Counted from the first letter of the stretch, positions 23,088 to 32,665 are shown. The stretch is DNA of 39,350 bases from an uncultured Aurantimicrobium sp. (GCF_936931525.1 NZ_CAKZII010000031.1:1-39350); one strand, 5' to 3'. The notes: generated by a model from the sequence alone, not told the origin. Numbers and translations: made by a program.

Positions 23088-25169
23088 GTGAGTTCTTCTG
23101 AGTATTCTGCTCGCCATCTTTCCGTTCTGGAAGGCTTAGAGGCGGTCCGTAAGCGACCCGGTATGTATATCGGCACCACCGACTCCCGTGGTCTTATGCA
23201 CTGCCTGTGGGAGATCATCGATAACTCTGTAGATGAGGCACTTGGCGGTCACGGAAACACCATTGAGATTCAACTTCACAAAGACAACAGTGTTGAAGTT
23301 CGTGACACAGCACGAGGAATTCCTGTGGATGTGGAACCCAAGACGGGCCTAACTGGTGTTGAGGTTGTCTTCACCAAGCTCCATGCTGGTGGAAAGTTTG
23401 GCTCAGGTTCTTATGCGGCGTCGGGTGGTCTCCACGGTGTGGGTGCTTCTGTCGTAAACGCATTGTCAGAACGACTTGATGTTGAAGTAGACCGTGATGG
23501 CAAAATCTGGGCCATGTCGTTTCGACGCGGAGAACCAGGCATCTTTGACGACAGCAAAGGTATTGCACCCAACAACCCGTTCACTCCTTTTGAAGACGGT
23601 AGTTCACTCACCGTCAAGGGAAAGGTTGCCAAGGGTGTAACTGGAACGCGTGTGCGCTACTGGGCAGATCAGCAGATTTTCACCCCTGGAGCCTCATTCC
23701 AAACCGAAGATCTCAACTCCCGCGCACGTCAGACTGCATTCTTGGTTCCAGGCCTAGAGATGAAAATCTCTGATGAACGTGGACCTGAAGTTCTCGAATC
23801 TAGTTTCAAGTTCAGTGGTGGAATTAGTGAATTCGCTGAATTCCTCGCGCCAGACACTGCGGTAACGGACATTTGGCGGCTCACTGGTGAAGGAAACTTC
23901 ACTGAGACAGTTCCGGTGCTGGGTCCAGATGGAAACATGGCTTTGACTGAGGTGGAACGAAGCTGTGGTGTCGACATCGCTTTGCGCTGGGGAACCGGTT
24001 ACGAAACCGAGATGCAAAGTTTTGTGAACATTATTTCCACTCCCAAGGGTGGAACACACCAGCAGGGATTTGAACAGGCTCTTCTCAAGGTCATCCGCGC
24101 CCAGGTCGATGCGAATTCTCGCAAGCTTAAGGCCGGTAACGACAAGGTTGAGAAAGACGATGTGCTTGCAGGATTGACGGCGGTCGTTACCGTCCGTGTT
24201 CCTGAACCACAGTTCGAAGGTCAGACTAAGGAAGTTCTCGGAACTCCTGCTGTCAAGGCCATCGTTGCCTCGGTGGTTCAGAAGCAACTTGCTGCACGTT
24301 TGACCTCGACCAAACGTGATGACAAGACACAATCTTCTCTTTTGCTCGAGAAGATCGTCTCTGAGATGAAGAGTCGAATCTCCGCTCGCACTCATAAAGA
24401 AACTCAACGTCGAAAGAATGCACTGGAGACCTCGAGCCTTCCCGCGAAACTTGTCGATTGTCGCAGCAATGACGTTGAACAGTCTGAGCTCTTCATCGTT
24501 GAGGGTGACTCCGCTCTCGGAACTGCAAAGCTCGCGAGAAACAGCGAGTATCAAGCTTTGCTTCCTATCCGAGGCAAGATTCTCAACGTTCAAAAAGCGT
24601 CCGTTTCAGACATGCTTAACAACACGGAATGCGCTTCGATCATTCAGGTGATTGGCGCTGGTTCTGGCCGCAGCTTCGATCTTGAGGCTGCTAGGTATGG
24701 CAAAGTCATTCTGATGTCAGATGCAGACGTCGATGGTGCGCACATTCGAACTCTTTTGCTGACTCTCTTCTTCCGCTACATGCGACCACTCATTGAGGCA
24801 GGCCGCGTGTTCGCCGCAGTGCCACCGTTGCATCGTGTGGTTGTGCTCAATCCCGGCACCAAGCCGAATGAAACGATCTACACCTACTCGGAGACAGAAC
24901 TGCAATCGGTTTTGGCTGCCTTAGCGAAGTCTGGCAAGCGCTATCAAGAACCTATTCAGCGTTACAAGGGTCTGGGTGAGATGGATGCCGACCAATTGGC
25001 AACCACCACAATGGATCGCTCCGCTCGCACACTGCGACGCGTTCGCGTGGAAGATGCAGCAATGGCAGACACCGTCTTCGAACTCTTGATGGGTAACGAT
25101 GTCGGACCACGTCGAGACTTCATTATTGAAGGCTCCGCAGGTCTGTCTCGCGACAGGATCGACGTTTAG
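23088..25169 (+). CDS. parE: DNA topoisomerase IV subunit B (ParE type)
   Basis: This 693-residue ATPase subunit of a type IIA topoisomerase works with ParC to decatenate and relax DNA. The GHKL ATP site appears as EIIDNSVDEALGG, DTARGIPVD and GGLHGVGASVVNALS; the TOPRIM domain as ELFIVEGDSALGTAKLARN and MSDADVDGAHIRTLLLT; the C-terminus has QRYKGLGEMDADQL. The EGDSALGTAK form (not EGDSAGGSAK as in GyrB) and the place near sigA point to the ParE-like paralogue of actinobacteria. I chose GTG 23088 (MSSSEYSARHLSVLEG) with GAGGAG 4 bases upstream over the TTG at 23076. It is tail to tail with parC, 2 bases apart. Confidence 0.92.
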   Translation: MSSSEYSARHLSVLEGLEAVRKRPGMYIGTTDSRGLMHCLWEIIDNSVDEALGGHGNTIEIQLHKDNSVEVRDTARGIPVDVEPKTGLTGVEVVFTKLHAGGKFGSGSYAASGGLHGVGASVVNALSERLDVEVDRDGKIWAMSFRRGEPGIFDDSKGIAPNNPFTPFEDGSSLTVKGKVAKGVTGTRVRYWADQQIFTPGASFQTEDLNSRARQTAFLVPGLEMKISDERGPEVLESSFKFSGGISEFAEFLAPDTAVTDIWRLTGEGNFTETVPVLGPDGNMALTEVERSCGVDIALRWGTGYETEMQSFVNIISTPKGGTHQQGFEQALLKVIRAQVDANSRKLKAGNDKVEKDDVLAGLTAVVTVRVPEPQFEGQTKEVLGTPAVKAIVASVVQKQLAARLTSTKRDDKTQSSLLLEKIVSEMKSRISARTHKETQRRKNALETSSLPAKLVDCRSNDVEQSELFIVEGDSALGTAKLARNSEYQALLPIRGKILNVQKASVSDMLNNTECASIIQVIGAGSGRSFDLEAARYGKVILMSDADVDGAHIRTLLLTLFFRYMRPLIEAGRVFAAVPPLHRVVVLNPGTKPNETIYTYSETELQSVLAALAKSGKRYQEPIQRYKGLGEMDADQLATTTMDRSARTLRRVRVEDAAMADTVFELLMGNDVGPRRDFIIEGSAGLSRDRIDV

Positions 25170-25171
25170 TT

Positions 25172-27625
25172 TTAGTTCACTGCGTTGCCGACAAAGGCAA
25201 CATCACCATCGAGCAGTGTTCCTGACGCATCGCGCTTAGCAAGCTCAGTGGGGAGTTCGCGAGGCATGCCATCAAGGGCAGATGCGCGAGGAGTTCCCTG
25301 TCCGACCCAAGCCAGTGCTAACGCATCTTCGCCCTTAAGGAGGGTTTGTGCTCTCACGCCGCCTGTGCCACGACCCTTGGCGGGGAATTCCGTCAAAAGC
25401 GAAACCTTAGCGCGACCGGCGTCTGTTCCCAGCAAAGTGTTCATGCTGGTGGAGATGGTGACGACCTGGGCATCTGCTTCAGGCCCAGCGGTGAAGTAGA
25501 TCACACGAGCGTTGTCTGCGACTCGAATACCGGCCATACCGCCTGCAGCTGAACCTTGGGGACGAACAGCTTCAGCGCTGAAGTGGAGCAATTGTGCATC
25601 TGACGTGACAAAGATGAGCTCATCGGATTCACTGGCAGGTGCTACGCCCACTACGGAATCAGAATCTTTCATCGAGATGATGGCATTTCCTGACTTCACG
25701 GGGAATGCGTCAGCTTGAATGCGCTTGACCACACCTTCGGCTGTTCCGAGTGCATACGTTGTGTCGCCGCCTAATGAGACGAGACCGACTACCTTCTCGC
25801 CTGATTCAAGTTCGATGTAGTCGGAGCTATTGACCGCTGCCGCGAGCGAGACGCTGGATGCAGGAACACCAGGAAGTGAGACGGGGGAGAAGTGAACTAA
25901 ACGTCCCTGGCTGGTCACAGCCCCGATCAAGCCACGACGTGTGGTCGTGATGTCAGAAACAACTCCATCGTGGGCTGTGCGGTGGGTTCCCTGGGCAATA
26001 GGGTCGTCTGCATTCTCAAGATCAACTCGGGCTAAACGCCCGCTTGCAGAGAGCAATACTCGACATGGTGTGTCTTCTAGCTGAAGCGCCTCAGGCTGGG
26101 CCGCTGCGGCTCGGGCAGCAGTCGTTGCAGGTGCGACTGTCGACGTTGAGAGGACAGTTCGGCGGGGAGTACCGAGGTTCTTGGATACTTCAGTGAGTTC
26201 CTTGACCACAACGTCAATGAGCTTCTTATCGCTGGCCAGGATTGTTTCCAGTTCTGCAATTTCTTTGCGCAACGCATCTGCTTCTGCTTCGAGTTCAACG
26301 CGCGAGAACTTCGTTAGACGACGTAAACGAAGTTCCAAAATGTAGTCGGCTTGAGGAACCGAGAGCTCAAAAACGTCCATCAGGCGTGCGCGAGCTTGTT
26401 CAGTGTCGTCACTTTGGCGGATGAGTTGAATTACTTCGTCGATGTCCATGATGGCCACAAGCAAGCCATCTACGAGGTGGAGTCGTTCCTGGCGCTTGGC
26501 AAGGCGGTGTTGAGAGCGTCGCTGAACTACGAGCTTGCGGTGCTCGACATACACAGTCAGCATCTCGCGAAGTCCCATGGTCTGTGGACCACCGTTGACG
26601 AGCGCGACGTTGTTGATGCTGAAGGAGTCTTCGAGCGGGGTGTAGCGATAGAGCTGTTCAAGTACTGCTTCGGGATCGAAGCCGGTCTTGATTTCAATCA
26701 CGAGCTTAAGGCCATGGTGGCGATCTGTGAGGTCAATGACGTTGGAGATGCCGTTGAGCTTTTTACTGGTAACGCCATCCTTGATTTTGTCGATGACCTT
26801 TTCAGGACCCACCAAGTAAGGCAATTCTGTGACAGTAATTCCCATTTTTCGAGGGGAAATACTGCCGATAGTCACGCGAGCACGTGTCTTGAACGAGCCA
26901 CGGCCTGTCTCGTATGCCTCTCGAATACCATCTAGACCCATGATGACGCCGCCTGAAGGAAGGTCAGGGCCGGGAACGAAAGCCATCAGGTCATCCAGCG
27001 AAGCCTGTGGGTTTCGAAGAAGATGGATAGAAGCTTCAACAACCTCGATCAGGTTGTGGGGCGCCATGTTGGTGGCCATACCCACCGCAATACCGCTCGC
27101 GCCGTTGACCAGCAGGTTGGGATATGCCGAAGGTAAAACATCAGGCTGCTGGAACTGGTTGTCGTAGTTGGGAACGAAATCGACAACATCCTCATCCAGG
27201 TTCGCTGTCATGGCGAGAGCTGATGCAGCAAGTCGTGCTTCGGTATATCGAGCAGCAGCAGGGCCGTCATCGAGCGAGCCAAAGTTTCCATGCCCGTCAA
27301 TCAGGGGCAGGCGCAGAGAGAAGTCTTGAGCCAAACGCACGAGTGCGTCATAAATAGAAGCATCACCGTGGGGGTGAAGCTTTCCCATCACTTCACCAAC
27401 AACACGAGCGGACTTCACGTGGCCTTTATCGGGACGTAAACCCATCTCGCTCATCATGAACAAGATGCGTCGTTGCACGGGCTTCAGACCATCACGTGCA
27501 TCAGGGAGAGCACGAGAATAAATCACGGAATAGGCGTACTCCAGAAACGAGTCCCGCATCTCTGTCGAGACATCAATGTCTTCGATACGTTCGACAGCGT
27601 CGTTCGCGGGTGTGGAGGTGGCCAT
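25172..27625 (-). CDS. parC: DNA topoisomerase IV subunit A (ParC type)
   Basis: This 817-residue DNA-cleaving subunit starts with a typical breakage-reunion domain: [49 protein letters not shown], and the catalytic tyrosine in [11 protein letters not shown] coiled-coil tower (about 370-480) and a C-terminal beta-pinwheel (about 510-810) follow. No GyrA box (QRRGGKG-like) is visible in the pinwheel, which favours ParC over GyrA. The quinolone region carries Ala where E. coli GyrA has Ser83, as is natural in mycobacterial GyrA. The ATG at 27625 has only a weak upstream purine stretch. Confidence 0.92.
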   Translation of the reverse strand: MATSTPANDAVERIEDIDVSTEMRDSFLEYAYSVIYSRALPDARDGLKPVQRRILFMMSEMGLRPDKGHVKSARVVGEVMGKLHPHGDASIYDALVRLAQDFSLRLPLIDGHGNFGSLDDGPAAARYTEARLAASALAMTANLDEDVVDFVPNYDNQFQQPDVLPSAYPNLLVNGASGIAVGMATNMAPHNLIEVVEASIHLLRNPQASLDDLMAFVPGPDLPSGGVIMGLDGIREAYETGRGSFKTRARVTIGSISPRKMGITVTELPYLVGPEKVIDKIKDGVTSKKLNGISNVIDLTDRHHGLKLVIEIKTGFDPEAVLEQLYRYTPLEDSFSINNVALVNGGPQTMGLREMLTVYVEHRKLVVQRRSQHRLAKRQERLHLVDGLLVAIMDIDEVIQLIRQSDDTEQARARLMDVFELSVPQADYILELRLRRLTKFSRVELEAEADALRKEIAELETILASDKKLIDVVVKELTEVSKNLGTPRRTVLSTSTVAPATTAARAAAAQPEALQLEDTPCRVLLSASGRLARVDLENADDPIAQGTHRTAHDGVVSDITTTRRGLIGAVTSQGRLVHFSPVSLPGVPASSVSLAAAVNSSDYIELESGEKVVGLVSLGGDTTYALGTAEGVVKRIQADAFPVKSGNAIISMKDSDSVVGVAPASESDELIFVTSDAQLLHFSAEAVRPQGSAAGGMAGIRVADNARVIYFTAGPEADAQVVTISTSMNTLLGTDAGRAKVSLLTEFPAKGRGTGGVRAQTLLKGEDALALAWVGQGTPRASALDGMPRELPTELAKRDASGTLLDGDVAFVGNAVN

Positions 27626-27701
27626 ATCTGTGATCTTTCGTTACGCATAAGACACAGCAGACATAACTGGCAAACCGCGCAACTATGGCAGACTGACGTC
27701 G

Positions 27702-28850
27702 ATGTCCATCATGTTACCGAGCCTGAATTCCGCGCAGTTGAGCCTTGCCGACGTGTTGCCAAGTTGCTTAGCAAGCCTTGGAATGCAAGAAATGCCCAAC
27801 AGGTTAGAGCTCCCTGCAGCCCAGTCTGCAGTTGTGGTCTTAGTTGATGGTTTGGGTTCTCAGAATCTCGCTTCGGCATCAGCTCATGCGCGCTTTCTGG
27901 GTAGGCATTCCACTTCAGAAACATCTCTCACCACCGTATTTCCCAGCACGACTGCTGCGGCACTTGCTTCTTTGACAACGGGAACAACCCCAGGCCAACA
28001 CGGAATGACGGGTTACAAAGTAAGAAACCCTGAATCTGGAGATGTCGTCAACCTGTTGACCGGTCTGGGTGTATTTCCTGAGCCCTCAGCGTGGATTACT
28101 CGACAACCGTTATATTCACGTGCTCAAGAAAACGGCATCACTCCAACGGTTGTTGCTCATCCACGCTTTGCAGATACCCCGTTGACGAAGGTTATCCACG
28201 CAGGTGCAGTTCAGCTCAGTTCGAAGACCTTGGATGAGCGTGTTCAGGCCGTGCTCAGCACTCTCAAACAACCAGGCAAACACCTCGTCATTCTCTACAT
28301 CTCTGAACTTGACGAGTTAGCTCACAATAAGGGAGTTAATAGCCCTGAATGGGCCGCTTCGTTGGAATCAGTTGATGGTGCACTCAAAACCCTCAGTGAA
28401 CAGCTTCCGACCGACGCGGGAATGATTGTGACAGCCGACCATGGCGTGCTCGATATTCCTGCGTCGAAACATTTTCTTTATGGAACTGATCTCGAACATA
28501 TGGAACATATCTCAGAGGTAGGCGGTGAACCTCGTTGTCTTCAGTTGTACTTCTCTGAGGAAGCGACCGTCAATGATCGGGCTGCTGCGTTGACCGTGTG
28601 GCGGAGAGATTGGTCAGAGCTTGCGTGGGTTCTCAGTAAAGATGAGGTACTTGAATCCGGGCTTTATGGAGTGGTTGATACGGCCGTTCTTTCACGTCTC
28701 GGTGACATCTTCGTACTTGCAAAGAAGGACGTCGCGTTCTACGACGAACGCGACCACTTACTCAAGGGGCGAAACATGATTGGGCAACACGGGGGAGTCT
28801 CGGCAATTGAGCTCTCGATCCCCGGAATACGCCTAGGGGCTTTTGCCTAA
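27702..28850 (+). CDS. Alkaline-phosphatase-fold nucleotide pyrophosphatase/phosphodiesterase-like protein
   Basis: This 382-residue protein has the alkaline phosphatase superfamily metal-site pattern: VVLVDGLGSQN (first Asp), a Thr nucleophile region TSLTTVFPSTTAAALASLTTG, GQHGMTGY, a YISELDELAHNKG segment and TADHGVLD. It resembles type I phosphodiesterase/nucleotide pyrophosphatase proteins found between parC and sepH in many actinobacteria. There is no clear signal peptide, so it may be cytoplasmic; the substrate is unknown. A CAGACT hexamer 7 bases before the ATG hints at leaderless transcription, but it lacks the first T of TANNNT. Its stop codon touches the sepH stop in a 12-base palindrome. 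Confidence 0.88.
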   Translation: MSIMLPSLNSAQLSLADVLPSCLASLGMQEMPNRLELPAAQSAVVVLVDGLGSQNLASASAHARFLGRHSTSETSLTTVFPSTTAAALASLTTGTTPGQHGMTGYKVRNPESGDVVNLLTGLGVFPEPSAWITRQPLYSRAQENGITPTVVAHPRFADTPLTKVIHAGAVQLSSKTLDERVQAVLSTLKQPGKHLVILYISELDELAHNKGVNSPEWAASLESVDGALKTLSEQLPTDAGMIVTADHGVLDIPASKHFLYGTDLEHMEHISEVGGEPRCLQLYFSEEATVNDRAAALTVWRRDWSELAWVLSKDEVLESGLYGVVDTAVLSRLGDIFVLAKKDVAFYDERDHLLKGRNMIGQHGGVSAIELSIPGIRLGAFA

Positions 28851-29885
28851 TTAGGCTGGGTCGTCATCGGAACGTGTTCCGAAGACAATGTCATCCCATG
28901 ACGGCATCGAAGGTCGACCGTTTTTACCGACCTGCTTAGAATCATTCTTTGATTCAGGAGTGACAGTGGGGGCTTCTTCCGAAACGTTCATATCGAACGG
29001 TTCTGTGAAAGAAAGAGTCGCGTCGAATTCGACTGTTTCCCCGCCAATAACGGTGTCCTCTGAAACAACTTCTAGAGAATCAGTTACTGCACTGACCTCG
29101 TCTTTGAGCCAGGCTGGAGTCGTCTCTCGGTCATTACGGCGCTTGCGTAATGCTTCTAAAAGATCTGCAGTGGGGCTGTGTTCGCGAGTCTCCTCAGCCG
29201 CAGGAGCTGCAGAAGTTTCAGGGACCGCTGACACCACAGGGGCAGTCATTGATGCGGGGAGAGGTTCAACGACAAGTGTGTCTGCCGAGTCAACACCAAC
29301 AGCGCGCAACTTAGGAATAAGACCAGTGCTGAGCTCGCCTCGTTGAGAAAGTGTTGTGGCATCACTATTGACAGGAGTCAAGGTCCTCTTGCGAGGTTCA
29401 AATGACCATCTCGCATCATGCTCAATGGCGTTAGCTGTGAACTCCAGTTTGACCACCCACGAGCCAGTTTCTTCTTTCCACGTTGCCCAGCGTTCTGCTG
29501 TCGCATTGAGGCTGTGTAGACGCTGGGTGATGACGGTGCCAAAAGCAGTACTGAGGCTTCCCGTGTCTGTTTCTACGGTGGTCTGTGTGGGCACGGACAA
29601 AGCAGAGGTGATGATGAACTCGCGTTCAGCGAGAACAGGGGTTTCAAATCGCTGAATGAGATCTAACGAAGCTCCTGTAAGTGCAGAGATTTCATCGTTA
29701 GAAAGTCCTGCACGAAGGTGAGACTGAATGTCTTTCGGAGAAACGCGAGGGCCGTCTTCTGTGGTGCGGCTGTGACGAAGTCGACGCAGCGAGGTCTCAT
29801 CAACAGGAACTCTGAATTCATTTCCTTCATCGTCAGTGACAACGAGGGTCGCGCCATCGACATCGGTGACTTTGAGTTCGCGCAT
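28851..29885 (-). CDS. sepH: Septation protein SepH (DUF3071)
   Basis: This 344-residue protein corresponds to SepH, an actinobacterial cell-division factor that binds FtsZ and promotes its assembly. The N-terminal DUF3071 domain is clear (MRELKVTDVDGATLVVTDDEG, RVSPKDIQSHLRAGLSNDEIS, AEREFI), with a helix-turn-helix-like part, followed by a long acidic disordered middle. The conserved C-terminal motif is PSMPSWDDIVFGTR. I chose the ATG at 29885 because AAGGAG lies 9 bases upstream; the track start at 29930 adds unrelated residues. It is convergent with the phosphodiesterase-like gene with no gap. Confidence 0.92.
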   Translation of the reverse strand: MRELKVTDVDGATLVVTDDEGNEFRVPVDETSLRRLRHSRTTEDGPRVSPKDIQSHLRAGLSNDEISALTGASLDLIQRFETPVLAEREFIITSALSVPTQTTVETDTGSLSTAFGTVITQRLHSLNATAERWATWKEETGSWVVKLEFTANAIEHDARWSFEPRKRTLTPVNSDATTLSQRGELSTGLIPKLRAVGVDSADTLVVEPLPASMTAPVVSAVPETSAAPAAEETREHSPTADLLEALRKRRNDRETTPAWLKDEVSAVTDSLEVVSEDTVIGGETVEFDATLSFTEPFDMNVSEEAPTVTPESKNDSKQVGKNGRPSMPSWDDIVFGTRSDDDPA

Positions 29886-30089
29886 AACAGGGTGCTCCTT
29901 GGCCAAATTCTGTTGACTAGAGAATTCCACTAAATGGTGAAGATGCCTCGTAAGGCGTGCGCGTGCCGAGGTAATTGCTTCTCTCTAGCAACACGCCCTG
30001 TCAGGTTTTTGTGTTTCTGAGCTCAATGGGGCAAACTGTCCGCGCCGGAGCATTTCAACGCCGGTGACGTGACGAATTGGATCTTCAAG
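29886..30089. other. 204-base divergent intergenic region with an inverted repeat
   Basis: The gap between sepH and the DUF4193 gene is the longest protein-free gap besides rnpB. It holds an inverted repeat CTAGAGA (about 29913) ... TCTCTAG (about 29984), and inside it CCTCG...CGAGG around a GC-rich centre, plus a CGCCGG direct repeat near 30045-30065. I see no ORF and no clear TANNNT promoter for either flanking gene. It may hold two leadered promoters or a small RNA. Confidence 0.4.
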
Positions 30090-30386
30090 ATGGCAACTGA
30101 CTACGACGCACCCCGCAAAACAGATAACGACGACACTGAATCGATCGAAGCACTCAAAGAACGAGTCCCCGACAAGCTCTCTGGTGCCGTTGATTCAGAA
30201 GACGCAGACAACCCTGGTGGTTTTGAACTTGCAGGTGCAGATCTCTCTGACATGGAACTCGACGTTGTCGTGCTCCCTCCTCAGGATGATGAATTCACCT
30301 GTGTGAGCTGCTTCCTGGTCAAGCACCGTTCCCAGGTGGACCACGAAGAAAAGCTTGGTCCTGTTTGTAAGGAATGCGCTTTCTAA
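30090..30386 (+). CDS. DUF4193 family protein
   Basis: This 98-residue conserved actinobacterial protein (Rv2699c-like) is acidic, starts MATDYDAPRKTD, and ends in a zinc-ribbon-like pair, CVSC and CKEC, separated by the charged FLVKHRSQ...EEKLGP segment. The function is unknown. I chose the ATG at 30090 because the family begins with this sequence; the GTG at 30069 would add seven unrelated residues. No good Shine-Dalgarno or leaderless hexamer is present. In mycobacteria the same gene sits beside dut and a DUF3093 gene, as here. A long terminator hairpin follows. Confidence 0.9.
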   Translation: MATDYDAPRKTDNDDTESIEALKERVPDKLSGAVDSEDADNPGGFELAGADLSDMELDVVVLPPQDDEFTCVSCFLVKHRSQVDHEEKLGPVCKECAF

Positions 30387-30388
30387 GA

Positions 30389-30436
30389 CTTAAACACCAC
30401 ATGGCCAGCTGAAAAGCTGGCCATGTGTGTTTTAAG
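30389..30436. terminator. Bidirectional terminator between the DUF4193 and DUF3093 genes
   Basis: ACATGGCCAGCT, a GAAA loop and AGCTGGCCATGT form a perfect 12-base-pair core, extended by CTTAAACAC/GTGTTTTAAG with single-base bulges. A/T runs at both feet suit both convergent genes. Confidence 0.88.
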
Positions 30437-30438
30437 CG

Positions 30439-30885
30439 CTACTTCTTATCTCTTCCAGAGCGCAATGCAGCAACCAGTTCTTCTGGCTTGCGAGTAGAGA
30501 AAAGCCAATAGGGAGTGGGGTCGTTGGGGTCTGTGATGTCCACCCGGACCACAGGGTTCACCCATCCGCGGAGGAAGATCCATGCGCGGGCATCAAGTTC
30601 GGGGCCACGCGCCGCTACAGCGTAGTTTCCGGAATAGGCACTAACCGAACCAATGAATTCGCGGTTGATATGTGCCTTACCCACGCGAAGTTCTGTTTCG
30701 GTGAGAGTGATGGTGGGCGACGTGGCGAACATAGGTATCACGATTGCCGCGTAAATCACGATCGAAAGAATGACACCAAGGGTGAAATCTATCGGGGCCA
30801 TCACCAAGATCGTCGTAGGAATCATGAATGCCGCAATGACATACATCCACCACGATGGGCGCAAAACTTCACGAAACGTCGTCAT
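30439..30885 (-). CDS. DUF3093 family membrane protein
   Basis: This 148-residue protein (Rv2698-like) has two adjacent membrane helices (about residues 12-32 and 35-53: WWMYVIAAFMIPTTILVM and GVILSIVIYAAIVIPMF). A cytoplasmic domain follows, with ETELRVGKAHI, a GSVSAYSGNYAVAARGPELDARAW stretch and the family ending VDITDPNDPTPYWLFSTRKPEELVAAL. The function is unknown. I chose the ATG at 30885 (MTTFREVLRPSWW); the longer track ORF runs antisense into dut. Its start is 39 bases from the divergent dut start. Confidence 0.88.
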   Translation of the reverse strand: MTTFREVLRPSWWMYVIAAFMIPTTILVMAPIDFTLGVILSIVIYAAIVIPMFATSPTITLTETELRVGKAHINREFIGSVSAYSGNYAVAARGPELDARAWIFLRGWVNPVVRVDITDPNDPTPYWLFSTRKPEELVAALRSGRDKK

Positions 30886-30912
30886 ACCTCTATTCGACCA
30901 CTGATTTTGGAC

Positions 30913-30918
30913 TAACCT
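30913..30918 (+). promoter_or_regulatory. -10 box of dut (leaderless GTG)
   Basis: TAACCT is followed by CGACAC (6 bases) and the GTG start of dut at 30925. No Shine-Dalgarno sequence is present. Confidence 0.45.
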
Positions 30919-30924
30919 CGACAC

Positions 30925-31374
30925 GTGGCCGAAACAGTTGAAGTTCTTATCTCTGCTCAGAACGTTCCCAGTTACTCTCATCCCGGAGATGCAGGGGCGG
31001 ATCTTTCTTCTTCCGAAGCACTGACACTTGCTCCTGGAGAGCGTGCAACAGTTGGAACAGGTGTTTCCATTGCTCTTCCAGCTGGCTACGTTGCGTTCGT
31101 TGTTCCACGCTCGGGATTGGCTTCTAAGCACGGAATCACTGTGGTGAATTCACCAGGCACTGTTGATGCTGGCTACCGCGGGGAGATTAAAGTCACTCTT
31201 TTGAACACCGATTCTTCACAGCCTTTTGACATTGCCGTGGGCGATCGTATTGCTCAGATGATTGTGATGCCTGTCACTCAAGCTCGTTTCATCCCAGTTG
31301 AGAAACTTCCAGTAAGTGAACGTGGCGATTCTGGTTTTGGTTCCACTGGACTTTCAGCACGAAAAGGAAACTAA
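30925..31374 (+). CDS. dut: dUTP diphosphatase
   Basis: This 149-residue trimeric enzyme converts dUTP to dUMP, keeping uracil out of DNA and feeding thymidylate synthesis. All five family motifs are present: HPGDAGADL, PRSGLASKHGI, GTVDAGYRGEIKV, GDRIAQMIV and RGDSGFGSTG. The start is a GTG at 30925 with a TAACCT hexamer 6 bases upstream. The DUF3710 gene starts 2 bases after its stop with a Shine-Dalgarno sequence inside the end of dut, so dut-DUF3710-DUF3159 probably form one operon, as in M. tuberculosis. Confidence 0.97.
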   Translation: MAETVEVLISAQNVPSYSHPGDAGADLSSSEALTLAPGERATVGTGVSIALPAGYVAFVVPRSGLASKHGITVVNSPGTVDAGYRGEIKVTLLNTDSSQPFDIAVGDRIAQMIVMPVTQARFIPVEKLPVSERGDSGFGSTGLSARKGN

Positions 31375-31376
31375 AC

Positions 31377-31976
31377 ATGTCAGGTCCTATTTCCGACGCC
31401 AAAAGCGCACCAGCAGATCGTGAAACCACTGGTCCCTTCGACGAATCTGAAGTCAGTGGTGTTCGACCCTACGTCGATTTAGGTGCGCTCAAACTAGTTC
31501 CCCGCGAAGGACTCAACCTCCGTTTGGAAGTTGAAGAAGGCTCCGGTCGTGTCGTTGCAGTAGCAATGGATTACCAAGGTTCCACACTTCAGGTCCAAGC
31601 ATTTGCGTCTACGCGTTCGCAAGGTTTGTGGCACGAGGTTCGTTCACAGCTCACTGAACAGATTTCTACTCAGGGTGGTTCTGTTGAGGACACTCTCTCT
31701 GAACTAGGGCCAGAGTTGTTGTGTAAAGTTCCTGCACTTGTCGACGGTAAGCAAACTTTTCAAGAAGTGCGCTTTATTGGTGTTGATGGCCCTCGTTGGT
31801 TCTTGCGCGGTGTGATTGCAGGTCCTGCAGCGACTAACCCTGAAATGGGTGCACGCATGATTGAACTGTTCAAAGACATCGTTGTTGTTCGTGGACAGCA
31901 ACCCATGCCACCTCGCGAGCTCATGCCACTGAAGGTTCCTGAGCAAGCAGCAGGTATTGCTCCTACGCAGCGCTAA
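31377..31976 (+). CDS. DUF3710 family protein
   Basis: This 199-residue conserved actinobacterial protein (Rv2696c-like) has an acidic N-terminus (ETTGPFDESEV), then RPYVDLGALKLVPREGLNLRLEVEE, LQVQAFASTRSQGLWHEVRSQL and a WFLRGVIAGPAA segment near residue 140. There is no membrane helix or catalytic signature and the function is unknown. AAGGA lies 8 bases before the ATG at 31377. It is the middle gene of the dut operon; an OB-fold gene that often follows it in other actinobacteria is absent here. Confidence 0.92.
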   Translation: MSGPISDAKSAPADRETTGPFDESEVSGVRPYVDLGALKLVPREGLNLRLEVEEGSGRVVAVAMDYQGSTLQVQAFASTRSQGLWHEVRSQLTEQISTQGGSVEDTLSELGPELLCKVPALVDGKQTFQEVRFIGVDGPRWFLRGVIAGPAATNPEMGARMIELFKDIVVVRGQQPMPPRELMPLKVPEQAAGIAPTQR

Positions 31977-31978
31977 TC

Positions 31979-32665
31979 ATGTCTGACAAACAAGGCATTG
32001 CTGGCCTGGCCTCTCAGCTGGGAGGAAGCTCAAACGGTAAACATCCCCTGTGGAATGCCATGGGTGGAGCACTCGGCATTGTCGAAACAATCCTTCCGGG
32101 ACTTCTCTTTGTCGCAGTCTTTTCCTTCACGCTCGATCCTTGGTTGGCTATCTGGGTATCGGTTTCTGCTTCTGTTCTCTTTACGTTGTATCGCCTCGTG
32201 CGAAAACAAGCAGCCACCCAAGCCCTTGTTGGTCTGCTTGGCGTTGCCATTTCCGCTGTACTTGCGTTGATGTCCAACAAGCCTGAGGACAACTTCGTGG
32301 TGGGCATGGTTACCAACGGCGTGTATGGCACCGTCTTCCTGATTTCAGTAGCTGTCGGCTGGCCCATTATTGGTGTGGTTATTGGTCTCGTGCGCAGCGA
32401 GGGCACGTCATGGCGTAAGAATCGTCATCACAAACGCGTCTACACCGGAGTCACCCTGTTGTGGGTGGCAATGTTTGCTCTGCGCCTCGGCATTGAGTAT
32501 CCGCTTTATCTGGCAGGCGATGTAGCCGGGCTCGCGACAGCGAAATTGATTTTAGGTTTGCCCCTATACGTTCCTGTTCTTGCCTTGACGTGGCTGATCG
32601 TGCGATCGCTCTATCGAGAAAAATCTTCACTTTCAGAAGAAATAACTGTCAAAAAGTCCGACTAA
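31979..32665 (+). CDS. DUF3159 family membrane protein
   Basis: This 228-residue protein (Rv2693c-like) is strongly hydrophobic, with about six membrane helices in the pattern LPGLLFVAVFSFTL, AIWVSVSASVLFTLYRL, ALVGLLGVAISAVLALM, GTVFLISVAVGWPIIGVVIGLV, VTLLWVAMFALRLGI and LPLYVPVLALTWLIV. The N-terminus is cytoplasmic and polar, and the end is charged. The function is unknown. It starts 2 bases after the DUF3710 stop without its own Shine-Dalgarno sequence, suggesting coupling. Its last codons and stop lie inside a hairpin/palindrome region (32650-32711). Confidence 0.92.
   Translation: MSDKQGIAGLASQLGGSSNGKHPLWNAMGGALGIVETILPGLLFVAVFSFTLDPWLAIWVSVSASVLFTLYRLVRKQAATQALVGLLGVAISAVLALMSNKPEDNFVVGMVTNGVYGTVFLISVAVGWPIIGVVIGLVRSEGTSWRKNRHHKRVYTGVTLLWVAMFALRLGIEYPLYLAGDVAGLATAKLILGLPLYVPVLALTWLIVRSLYREKSSLSEEITVKKSD

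Noticed and set aside
25172-27625. Quinolone-resistance change in the A subunit (Ala at the E. coli GyrA Ser83 position)
   Set aside because: [10 protein letters not shown] with Ala is the natural state in mycobacterial GyrA, so it is not evidence of a mutation.
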